NCBI GenBank assembly: GCA_035048495.1
Contig: CM068552.1
Coordinates: 20,276,154-20,340,153 of the forward strand
Length of the DNA: 64,000 bases
Reading direction: 5' to 3'
From: Euptelea pleiosperma
Taxonomy: Eukaryota; Streptophyta; Magnoliopsida; Ranunculales; Eupteleaceae
This document shows, one piece after another, positions 23,355 to 34,348 of this stretch. Within the stretch, counting starts at the first letter, position 1; each line of letters starts with the position of its first letter. Position numbers and translations under genes: made by a program. The notes under the pieces are model-generated. The model saw nothing but the letters and a program-made list of their open reading frames with translations, did no database searches and was not told the origin of the DNA.

Positions 23355-26300
23355 TGTCACGTCCCGAATCCGGATACCCAGATACGACCCAAAAATCCGT
23401 GGATTGACCCGTACCCGAACCCAGACGTGATCCATGAATGTCCCCTAGTTGTCCAATTAGGTCAATTAGACTACTAAGGTTCATTCGAAAACCCACTAAA
23501 TAAACAAAAAAGAGTATAGATGTAGGAAACAAATAATTCATAACTCAAACAATTTAATCAATCAATTAAGTGTGGAGAGATGGAGGTGAGAACATGCTCT
23601 CAATCAAAAGACTACATGTCCATGAAAATAAATAAGTAATATTTTAAAACAATCAAAATAAATTCTTCTAAAGTGTGGGATCGACTCCCAAATCTTCGTC
23701 GATCTCCTCGAATGCACCGGAGTCTTTCGCCTCAAAATCATCTCACGTACCCGGCTCCTCAAAATCTGAAAATGGTATTGGTGTAGCACCGTGAGCCGAG
23801 GCCCAGTAATACAACAGTGTGCATGGTATGATATCATACTATACAAGTTTTTTAATCAAGGTATGCATCTCAATTGTATAATAAGGATGACATGGAATGA
23901 GGGTGAATGCAAGTGAGTACGGGATGCCAATGCGACTAGTACCCATAACCACATAGGGTCTCCATCTCCTTCCCGCACTGGGAGCGGTCTCATTGACCCA
24001 TCTGCAGGATATAATAACGTCTGGGGCCTTTCACCCTAGGGTACTGAACCCTGATTAATTGATAAAATAATATAAACATATATAATATACTTCAACCCCG
24101 TTCCCTTATGCACCCCTTATATGAAATGACGTGATGATCATGGTATGACAACAAGATGGTACTAGGGTTACATGGCATAAGTACACATGTATTTAACATT
24201 TAAATAAGAATATAAAATGAACACATGATCATCAAAAGTGGTAACATAGGAACGAATTAGGGTTAAACATGAATAACATGTAACAATCACCGAAGATCAC
24301 GATCAACACGGATGGACAATATAAGTGAAAATCACAAGACAATCCAACACACCATGGCCGAACCCTATGAGGGATCCATGACACAAGATCGAACCCTAAA
24401 GAAGGATCCAAGACACTTGGCCGAACCTTATAAGAGATCCAAGACACATGGGTGGGATCCCCATGCATACAAGTATTTGTCAAACCATCTAGGTTTAATA
24501 GTCAATAAGTTATGATCGAACCACTAAGGGTTCTCAAAGTCATTAATCGTTCGAAATTCAAGAAATAGGTAGTTCACAGAAAATATAGTTTCTTGTAAAA
24601 ATCATAACTAAATAAATATAAATTAGAAAAATACAAACTTAATGGATTTAAAAACTAGATTCACAGAGGTTTTAGGAAAAATAAATAAAAAAACATTCAG
24701 ATTCAAAATATAGGTCGAAACCCTTAATTAAGTGAACTGGACAGAATCTGGAATTCTGGGTTTTATAGAAAAGTCTTGCACATTTGAAAAATCATAACTT
24801 AATCAATACAAATCAGAAAAATACAAACTCAAATGTTATAGAAACTAGATTTAAAGAGGTATTTAAGAAAAATAAATAGAAAATATTCATATTTAAAATA
24901 TAGGTTGAAACCCTTAATGAACTGGGATGGACAAAATCTGAAATACTTGGTTTTTTAGAAACATTCAGTATATTGTAAAAATCATAACTTAATCAATATA
25001 AATCATAAAAATACAAACTCAAAGGTTTTAGAAACTAGATTGATAGAGGTATCTAAGAAAAATAATTAAAAAAATATTTAGATTAAAAATCTAGATCAAA
25101 ATCTCAAGTGAAATAGACCGTGTAAAATCTAGAATTCTGGGTTTTACAGAAAAGTCCAGCACGTTTGAAAAATCATAACTTAATCAATATAAATCGAAAA
25201 AATACAAACTCAAAGGTTCTACATACTAGATTGATAGAGGTATCTATGAAAAATAATTAGAAAAATATTTAGGTTAAAAATAGAGATCAAAACTTTAAGT
25301 GAAGTGGACCGTATAAAATCTAAAATTCTGAGTTTTTTGGTAAAGTCCAATAACTTAGAAAATTTTTAACTTAATCAATACAAATCAGAAAAATACAAAC
25401 TAAACGGTTTTGGAAAATAGATTGATAGAGGTATTCAGAAAAAAATAATTATAAAAATATTCAAATCATAAAAATACAACGAAAATGATAAAGAACGTAG
25501 TCATCCGTTATAGGTACAAAATAGACCATGGCCAAACCCATCATGGTGGCCAAAAATAAAGATCAACCAATAAGAATAAAATAAATATTATTGAAATTAA
25601 TTTATAATGAGTATCAACCATTATCTAATGAAAGAGAAATAAAATTTTGAAGAAAAATAAGTATAGGATGGATCAAGCGCACTTACCTCAAGGTTTCTTG
25701 AATTTTAATGAAAATTAAAAGTTTCTTCAAATTTGAAAGTCGTCGGATCGTCCTCTTCTCGGAGTATGTTCTTCTAATCGGAGTCCCCGTCAATTCTCCC
25801 TTCTTGCTCGAGTGCGATCGGTGCCCAGATGAAGGTTTAATGGAGCTTTCTTTATTCTTCAATGGTATTGGATTTGTGAAAGCTTCTAAAGCTTTAGGGT
25901 TTTCATAAATAGGTTTAGGGAATGATTAGGGTTTCTATTTTATTAAAATTCGTAACTATCAAAGGGATGACTTTTTCAACCCTCAAAATCTTATATTTTA
26001 CACTACTAATGGGTTAAAAATGGGTCCAAGGCCCATATACATCAATTAGGCTCATTTAAGAATATTATTAAACCAAAAGACCTCTAGATTGGCCATACGG
26101 CCCACCCAACAATCATAACACAAATAATTATAAATTAATTCAATCAAACTATATTATATAATTTAAAAGTCCATACAATAAGGTATTGACACATGTCACA
26201 CAAACAAATCATAAAAACGTTCAAAACCCTAGAAAAGTGTCAAATGACATTGGAATGACCCGAAAGTGATTTGCGGGTCCCACATTCCTATTAAATAAAT

Positions 26301-26756
26301 AAAATATATTTAAATATTATTTTAAAAATATATAAGAATGGTAGGAAAGTAAAAAATTACAAAATACTATTTTTGTCAAAATCTCCCAAAATCTTCTACT
26401 AGAGTTTTCATGTCTCAGAAAGGTTCCAAATTTCACAGGTAAGTTGGTAAGGATAAAATAGGAATATTTTTGGTGTCTTGGGCCCACAAAATAATATTTT
26501 TATAAAAATTCTAGAATGTTAGCTGGGGAAAGAAAAAGTCCCCTGTAAGTTATGGTGCATTATTTTTAGCAAAAATTTAGCCTTAAAGAACGAGTTTCAA
26601 AAATAACAAGTTTTTCAAAGTTGTCAGAATGAAACCAAATTAAACATACATACTCAATAATGATATTAAACCATAAAAACAATAATAGAAGTCTGAAAAA
26701 GTTTAGGTTTGGTGAATTTACCATAATACCCTAGAACGAAAGTTCAGGGTATTACA
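23355..26756 (+). mobile_element. Solo LTR of gypsy family S, 3.4 kb
   Basis: Starts TGTCACGTCCCGAATCC, ends AGGGTATTACA and is flanked by AATGT (23350-23354 and 26757-26761). No internal retrotransposon genes. It is inserted in the Sirevirus at the end of gag, which makes it the youngest layer of the stack. It contains about 4.5 copies of a 190-bp tandem repeat and a TATA-like CATAAATAGG near 25905. The same family is also the outermost host LTR of the stack (17190-18043 plus 37961-38056). Confidence 0.92.
24590..25460 (+). repeat. 190-bp tandem repeat, about 4.5 units
   Basis: The word ATCATAACTTAATCAATA recurs at 24601, 24791, 24981, 25172 and, degenerate, at about 25363, giving a period of 190-191 bases. 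Other unit words are AATACAAACT, ACTAGATT, AGAGGTAT and GAATTCTGGGTTTT. Units are diverged, so the amplification is old or was inherited with the LTR. Confidence 0.88.
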
Positions 26757-27914
26757 AATGTGCTCTCGATTCCCTTTTGTTACCATATTCTTATATTTTG
26801 AGGGATTATTTTTTTTCTTTTTGATTTTGCTTCATTTTGAAGAATAAAAATTGATAATATTTCAAAAAAATCAAAAGATCAAGTGTTCAGAAAAATGTTA
26901 AGATAAATTATTCTATACAATTTTGATGAGTAGTAATTTCTGAGACATTCTAAGAAAAATGACTTAACTGTTAGTAAAATTTTTGCTAATCCAGGTATTA
27001 TATCTTTTAATTATTTTGATTGGTCAATTTTTACTAGTATATATTTGAAGATTATTGAAACAGTATATCTCACATTCACATGCACACTGAGTATTTATGT
27101 GGGAATGGATTGGATAGAAGTGTAAAATTTTATAGTATTGGAGTTAGGAATAAACCTCTACTGATTATAACTTCAAATTAGTAGTGTTCCTGCCTTTAGT
27201 TGATTTCGAAACTGCACTATAGTCGACTGTTGGCTTCCCAATGAGAGTTATTATATTAAGGAAAAAAGCTACCTCTACAACAGCTAGAGTGAATGCCATC
27301 AGTATGGCCCTGTTTAAAATTTGAAATCTGATTCTCATTGCTACATAAAAGGGCTACCTACATGAGAGTGAAAGCTACATACATTTAAAGTGAATAAAAA
27401 TGGTGTAAAAGACAGCCAATTTGCTAAAAAATTCTTATCCATCAGTAAATACCCATATACATGAGAGTATGTGAGATCCCTAAATAACTCTAATGAGGAT
27501 TTTATGATTGAATACAGGATACCTCCAGATTCTGAAAATTATGAGAAATTACTACTGAAATCTTATCCGGTACCACAGATAGACTCAGATCACTTACACG
27601 TGATGATATTAATGTTGATATTTGACTCTATGATTATTAGTGATTTGTGACTTGTGCTAATATCTAAAAGAATTAATATTTTTGATAAAGCAAAATATTG
27701 CGCTAATGTATTAGTTAATTCTCTCAAATCAGAATAAGTGTTTATTGCTTATCAAGAGTGTAATCTTGAAGAGAATTCTATGTTTTTCTGACATTTTATC
27801 TTTTCTTGAGCAATTTTAAAAATTATTTTTTCTGAAAAGATGTTCTTGGCTATCTTGGAAAATGAGTCAATTGGTTTAAAATTTAAATTTTTTTTTATTT
27901 TCTCGGACCAGTCC

Positions 27915-27985
27915 AATCGATTGGAGGAAACAGCCCAATCGATTGGAGAGTACGGCCCAATCGATTGGACAAGCTCCAATCGATT
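27915..27985. promoter_or_regulatory. Third AATCGATT cluster, upstream of the envelope-like ORF
   Basis: Four perfect AATCGATT octamers, three or four of them full CCAATCGATTGG, lie within 71 bases; degenerate copies continue to about 28094. The start codon of the envelope-like ORF is at 28248. This is the same module as in the LTRs, at an internal position. Confidence 0.75.
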
Positions 27986-28247
27986 GGCCACTTAGCCCAA
28001 TCAATTGGACAGTGCGGCGTTCGGTTTTATAAAACTCAAAATGGGTCATTTTCAACCCCAATCGATCCGATCGCCTCCTAGATTTCTCCCAATCGATCGC
28101 AGGTACTAGATCTACTGTTCACATAAAGTTTTGTAGAGCAAATCTCTTGATTTCCTTATTTTCCACTTCACCCTCTTCGTTGAGCTTTTGGGTTATTTTT
28201 GAGCAAAAATGGAGATTTTCTAGTATTTTCTTCCCTTCTTGGTGCTC

Positions 28248-29606
28248 ATGGCGACGAATCCTCGTTGTAAAAGAGCTATTGTTGTGCTTTTCGTGGAGGA
28301 AAGTGGTGATGAAGAACCGCTGATTCAAAGGACTCAATTGCGAGCCAAACGAGGTGGTCGACTTAGTGAGTCGCGACACTCTGAGCGAGGTGAATCATCC
28401 AAAGCACTTAGGAGAGCTCGGGGTCGTGCCCGTCATAGAGATACTCCTCCGGTGAGTGCTCCTATCTCTCCATTTATTTTCGATTCCGCTAGAAAGTGCT
28501 TCGAGCATTTCTCTGGTCGAAAATTCACTACTGAGAGAGTAGTTGAGTTTAGTACCATTTTGGGTACTATGGTCCATTCACAGTTCGTATCTCGCGAGTG
28601 GATTCCTATCACTCGCTTGACCATTTCATTTTATCCTGTCCTGGTCAAACTATTTTATACCAACATGCACGCCATTCAGTGTGATGACCCGAGTGAGTTG
28701 TCCTTCCTGACGTTTGTCTCTAGGGCTTACTTGACTATTACACCTGATCTTATTTCTACCCTGTTGGACATTCCTCGTCCGTCTACCTCATATGAGTACA
28801 TTCCTAGGACTCGTGAGATGATGACGTCTAGGGTTACGTTGACCGAGACACTCACAGGGTAGATATTTGACTGGAGTACTTTCATATCTCTCACATCCCT
28901 TCTCCTTGAGTATCGTTTGTTGCACCTCATCTGTGGGTACAACATTGATCCACCTGGCCATAGGGCACAAGTGAACATTGATCGTTTGCAGCTTCTTTAC
29001 CATCTTGGCACTGGATTTGTCATTGACCTTCCGAGGTTTATCTTTAGAGCCATGGTTAGAGCAGGTAGCCAGTTGGCTAACCATCCTTGTCTCCCATTTC
29101 CTCTACTGGTGAGCTCTATATTACTACATCTAGATGTGGCTACTCGAGCCAATGAGGAGGTGTGCGCTCCCATGGGGCCTATTGGGCCATCGACCATCAG
29201 GAAGAGCATGTCTCAGGTCCGGAGAGTGACAGATGTCCCTCCACACTTCGATGATATTTTCAACGAGGACTTGGGAGATGATATCGAGCCAGGTGGTCAG
29301 CAGCCAGATACTGATATGCCTCCTCCAAAGACACAACCATCTTTTGACCAGCCTCCTGAGATGCCTGCTCCTTACTCATTTGAGTCTCTTCATCATCAGA
29401 TGGTGGGATTCGATTAGCATCTCACAGCGCATGAGGAGCGGACTGCACAGAGTCTGCGTAGATTAGAGGAGAGTCGGGAGAGGATGACGGGTTCCATGTA
29501 TGATATACAGCAATACATGGAGTACCAGTTCACCATGATGGGCTTTGGACAGCATCCTCGAGCTCATGGTCCTGATCAGCATGATGGTGCTGGACCATCT
29601 ACATAG
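28248..29606 (+). pseudogene. Sirevirus envelope-like ORF with two amber stops
   Basis: One reading frame of 453 codons runs from the ATG at 28248 to TAG at 29604-29606, broken only by TAG at 28860 and TAG at 29415. Both could be CAG (Gln) changed to TAG. The N terminus is Arg-rich and basic. The middle carries SREWIPITRLTISFYPVLVK and further stretches of the 'putative plant transposon protein' type found in many plant retroelement ORFs. The C-terminal part is Pro- and Gln-rich with a likely short coiled coil (HEERTAQSLRRLEESRERM). Its place between the missing pol and the polypurine tract is where Sireviruses carry an envelope-like gene. I see no clear signal peptide or membrane segment; function is unknown. 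Confidence 0.7.
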
Positions 29607-29834
29607 ACTCCTGGAAAGAGTTATCTTTAGAGTTATCGGGTGTGTTTATTGTTATTATTGTACACCGATAAACTCAGAGTTTGTATGATTATACTCTGCT
29701 TGTGTTATATTTTGTTACAGTGTAACTAGTCTGTATTTGGATATGGATGTATATATTGCACTTGTTTATCATGATAATCTTCACTGCATGCTTATTATTT
29801 GCTTATATTTCTGTACCTTTGTCAATTTGTGACA

Positions 29835-30190
29835 AAAAGGGGGAGAGAAAATCATAGTGGTAAAAATAAGTGGATGCATGAGATAGGGGGAGAGAAATTT
29901 AAGGGGAGAAAAATATTTGATTCTTTTTCTAATTTCTCTATTTGTGATGTGCATAATAATACTCACTGCATTTTATATGAATTATTAATTGTCGATGATA
30001 TTACAGGGTATGTGTTGTTGGTAGAATGTGCAGGGAACAGATCAAAAGCCTTTATACTATATCTGTTCGATTATCTACAAGAGAGTGTGAGATAGTGAGT
30101 GAATCATGTAAGATTGTGGGATTGTATTTTCTATTTTTTCCTTCTTTATGATTAAATATTTTTTGTTATAGAATTGCCAAATGGGGAGAT
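29835..30190 (+). other. Multiple polypurine tracts before the 3' LTR
   Basis: AAAAAGGGGGAGAGAAAA (29835), ATAGGGGGAGAGAAATTT (29883), AAGGGGAGAAAAA (29899) and AAATGGGGAGAT ending at 30190, directly before the 3' LTR, form a series. Repeated polypurine tracts ahead of the true one are a described Sirevirus trait. Confidence 0.75.
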
Positions 30191-31734
30191 TTTAAGGAAT
30201 ATTTTCATATTCAATTTGACAAAAATTCTGTTTGACATAAAAATATTCGTGTAATCGTTCTACGAGCACAAGTGTAGTGTAAAGATGTCGTGGTACGCAT
30301 ACTTCGCCAACTACGTGAAGACTAAAAGACAAACACAGCAAGAATCAGACATTTGACGACAGGGGTCATCTGAGTAACTGCCGATTTGTCAATTAACAAT
30401 CGTGTACGCTTGATTAGGAAGGTAAGTGCGAGTCAAAGTCAATTTTATTGACTAGTAGGAAAGTCCAATCGATTGGACATAGCCCAATCGATTGGAGACA
30501 CTATGTAATCGATTGGAGACTACGGGATAGAAATCTTTCTGAGTCGAATCGATTACAGACTCTGATTAATCGATTGGAGTCTTCGGGACAGAACGTTATA
30601 AATGTCAAATCAATTGGAGACTCTGATTAATCGATTGGAGCCTTTGAGACAGAAAGTTATAAATGTCAAATTGATTGGAGATCCCTGTGCAATCGATTGG
30701 TGCCTTTGGAACAGAAAACTTATTGAGCCCAATCGATTGAACACTTGTCCCCAATCGATTGGACATGGCCCAATCGATTGGACCAAGTGTATAATCGATT
30801 GGACTTTGAACATAATCGGTTATATCAGATCCGAAATTCATGGTTCCATTATCCCACGTTCCACACGACTTAGGGTCTTGGTATTCTATAAATATACTCC
30901 TTCTATGTCTTCTCTAAATACACACAGAGACACAGAGTGACTCAATTTTCAAGAGAGAGAAGCAAAGGCTATATTTAGTAGAGTGTCTATTTCAAAGAAT
31001 AAGAATCTTGTTTTCATTCACATCTTGTGAGCTTGTTCTCTTCTCGATCAAAGTTAAGAGCTTGATCTTTACTCAGCCTAGGTATTCTAATTCTATACTT
31101 AACCTAGTAAGCCTGAGAGTACCAGTGTGACTCAAACACCTTTTGAACAGCTTGGGGTTCAGGGTGTACTGAATCCTTCACCTTCTGCAAAGGTAGGAGT
31201 ATTGAAAATTAAGATCGGAGGAGTCGGTCGAAGGTAGGTTTGGGGTGTACCAAACTGAACAAGCGGATAAGGCTTCTTGGCTGAAGGGAGAGCGTGGATT
31301 CGTGGCATTGACTCAGAGGATGTGGACGCATCGGCAGTGGGCATTGGCTAAGGTTGGATGCTGTATTTGCAACGGTGCTGCGTAGGTAACCTTTGTTTCG
31401 TTTAACCTTTTAGTTAGTGATACTTTCTGTTTAGATATGGTCCGGTGGTTTTTCTCGACTAAGGTTTCTACGTAAAAATATCTTGTCTTGTGTGATTGTT
31501 TGTCTGTGTTCCGTATTATATCATGATTAGATCAAACGACAAAAAGATAATATATCATGGATGTATATTTGATTTGAGTCGATTGTAATAATCATTTTCA
31601 AACAACCAAGGCATGAGATTTTATCCCCATACCATAGACCAGTAAAACTGTATAGGTACATCTAAATTTAAATACCTAATCAACCCCCCCTTTTAGGTAT
31701 ATTAAGTTAAAGAGAACAGACTGGCGGAATTTCA
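30191..31734 (+). repeat. 3' LTR of the Sirevirus
   Basis: Begins TTTAAGGAATATTTTC (TG changed to TT at the start) and ends GGCGGAATTTCA. It has eleven perfect AATCGATT octamers (30467-30800). Compared with the 5' LTR it lacks about 66 bases after GGTAAGTG near 30428 and differs at scattered sites and in some array units. Confidence 0.9.
30467..30800. promoter_or_regulatory. AATCGATT palindrome array, 3' LTR
   Basis: Eleven perfect octamers plus two degenerate ones, in the same order as in the 5' LTR. One copy in the 3' array (GCCCAATCGATTGGACC, about 30769) has no partner at the same place in the 5' LTR. Confidence 0.75.
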
Positions 31735-32958
31735 GGTTATAAATAATTCTGAGTCATAGGATGACTCTCTTTTCTTCTAGTACCCAATTGTTTCGTCGTA
31801 AGATCTCATTAATCCTTGCTTTGGTCATTAAAAATGGAGTGAAGTCAAAGTTGGACTATTACAAAAAGAATATTTTCTATATCCATTCAAGACATCATAG
31901 ATGAAAGTGCAAACCCTAAAAAATGATGTAGGCCATCTTTCTAACCAAACATACCTTTTTAGCTTACCTAACATCTACACCGTTAGAAACCCTATTTGAG
32001 CCTTATGATAAAAACTTTTTCTTGTTAACCAATAACCAAAAATCCAATCTCCGAAATGAGCACAACTCAAAAACCTACTTCTGAGAGGGATAAAAGAGTT
32101 CTTGGTATGATCACACCATGAAAAAAGAGAAATCAAGAAAAGAAAAGAAAAAAAATGGATCAAGCTGAAAGGAAACACGAGTAGAAAAGGAAGAAAGAAA
32201 GAAAGAAAGAAGGCTGATAGAATAATATCAAAAAGTCAGAAAAGTTGAAAAACGTAAAAGAAGGAAAGTCAAAGAAATTGTGTCACCACAATTGCCAAAA
32301 GTTACAAAGAATTGTGAGATATCCTCTCAGAATTTTTGAACCTCGAATGTCCTTCTTTTCTGAAACTATCCTAAGCCTCAATACAACCTAAGCAAGTCCT
32401 ATTTGATTCTAGGTTAGCATCATCATAGAATGTGGAGAATGGCGAAAAGAGAAACTATAGAGTTAGATCCGACGCTCCTAAGTGACATGACATTCCAATC
32501 ATGAGATCTTCAGAAATCCCCTAAAAATGTCCCTCCTTCAATAAAAATATATGCAGGATGTTTGCCTTTTATATCAATATATCTCATCACATATAACTTG
32601 GGAGAAAAGAACAAAACCATTTCTGAGTGATTTACTTCTGAGTGTTATACAAGTGAGAATTGAGGTCAAGGCATATAGTCTCTAAGGTGATCGGAGTGTC
32701 TTTACTGCTAGATAAGGATGATGTTGAGCACACACACACGCTGTGTCTTAGTAATCTTTGGTCCAAATGTCCATTTGTAGACGTATTATATTTTACTAAG
32801 CTCTAAATTGTAAATGATTTCTTGCATCCTTGAAATAATCTGACAAAACGGAGTTTTTTTGAGTAGTGCGAATAAGTTTTCCAGCATGTCCCAAGCCCTT
32901 CTAAGTTCACTTATCTCACACTAATTGCCAAAGATTAGCAATATGCTGGTTGGGGTTG
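31735..32958 (+). other. 3' internal non-coding region and PPT of the Athila-like element
   Basis: Continues the Athila-like interior after the Sirevirus. The stretch ACCAAACATACC...CCCTATTTGAGCC and a CCAATAACCAAAAATCCAATC word near 32030 recall Athila 3' regions. It ends with TGGTTGGGGTTG (32947-32958), a plausible polypurine tract, directly before the LTR at 32959. Short open frames here carry no domain. A short CA run is near 32736. Confidence 0.6.
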
Positions 32959-34348
32959 TGATATTCGCTCAAAAGTGCTTATTTTAGGCCACTATCTTTT
33001 TTGTGATATCATATTCTTCTACTTAAAACTTCTCTTTTCGTCGACTTTTCAACGTAAGAGTTTCTTCCATTGCGTAGAACACATTCTTTAGACAAAAATT
33101 GACTATTCACATGAATTAAACACATTTCGGGAAGTCAAGATGTAAAGCCTGATTAAGTCTCATTAAGTGATTTTTCTATCACAAAGACACCAATCCGATG
33201 ATTTTGATGGAATGCGGGCCCACAACTGACTACCAGAGTCTAGGACCAAAGCTCAAGAGTCAACGGGTTGAGAATAAGAAGATACATGCCAAATGCTAGG
33301 AGAGCTAGAGAGTCAGAAAAGCCTGAGAGAAGATAAGAGAAAAAGAGAGTCAAGCGCTCCGAGAAGAGACTAAGGAGATTAAAGCTTAATCAACTAACAC
33401 AAGACAAAAGTTTGCTTAGTTGGAAAAGCTTGCAGAAGACCAAGTTAAAGACCAGGGTTCAAGACCCTCTACCTGCATTTTTCTCCAAATTATCTTATTT
33501 TCTCTCCCCTCTCACCATCATTCTATCCTACAGTTAGTATTATTCCATACTTTGACCGATCATCACTCTCCATTCCCTCCATCTAGAATCCTTGGCCAAT
33601 CATCACCACCCATCTCTCACTAATATCTTCACCATCCAATCATCCACTCGCTCATCCATCCGATCAACCACTAAATTTCCATCATCACACTCATTCACCA
33701 TGCGATCGCCACACAATCTACAAGATAAACGGTTGTCCGAGAGAAAGTGATTTTAGCATGCATGTGTGGTGTATCCATCAAGGGCCCACCAAAATGGATG
33801 ATCTAGATCACAAATGCATTAAAAATGTTGATTTTTCAAAACATAAAGATTTTATTCAGATTTAAAAAGATTTCGAAAAGATATAATTGGTTTTGATTTT
33901 TAAAAGAAATTTTTTTCATAAAAAGAATGTTTACTTTTACATAAGAGAGTTGACATGTGGTTTTGGAAACTCACAAGCTTGAAACATGTTAAAAATATTT
34001 CATTTACAAGAAAAGTCCAAAACTTTAAAGGAAAAAGAAATTTCTTACAAAAAAAGAATTTTGTCTCTAAAGAAACTTTCCAAAAAACAATAAAAGGTGA
34101 TCTTATAATTACAAAGATAATTTTTGGAATAAAAATATTTCTAAAAAAAGATGGATGGGCATTAACCCACAAATGGCACTATCTCCCTATAAAAGATCAC
34201 TCATGGCTCATTCTCCTTAGGTTCTCCCCTCTAATTCTCATCTCTTTTTTACTTTCTCCCCTGGTACAAAAGAAAAAAAAAGGGTAAAATAAAAATAAAA
34301 ATAAAAAAATCGGCATCTCTGCCTTCCCTTCTCCATCGAATGGCTTTA
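32959..34348 (+). repeat. 3' LTR of the Athila-like element, first part
   Basis: Starts TGATATTCGCTCAAAAGTGC. It is interrupted at CTTTA (34344-34348) by the solo LTR at 34349 and resumes at 37498. Together the two parts give an LTR of about 1.85 kb ending GTTTCA at 37955. Confidence 0.82.

Larger units (their letters stand above)
19637..31734 (+). mobile_element. Sirevirus-type Ty1/copia element lacking pol
   Basis: The two LTRs (19637-21312 and 30191-31734) are direct repeats. The 5-bp duplication GGTTA is intact at 19632-19636 and 31735-31739. Order inside: tRNA-Met-type primer site, decayed gag with two zinc knuckles, an inserted solo LTR (23355-26756), a non-coding stretch, an envelope-like ORF, several GGGGGAGA polypurine tracts, 3' LTR. 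No protease, integrase, RT or RNase H was recognised. Long gag, an extra 3' ORF and multiple polypurine tracts are features of the genus Sirevirus. Length without the nested LTR is about 8.7 kb. Confidence 0.9.

Noticed and set aside
28917..29417. Second half of the envelope-like frame as a separate gene
   Set aside because: It is in the same frame as 28248-28859 with only a TAG between, so it is one interrupted ORF.
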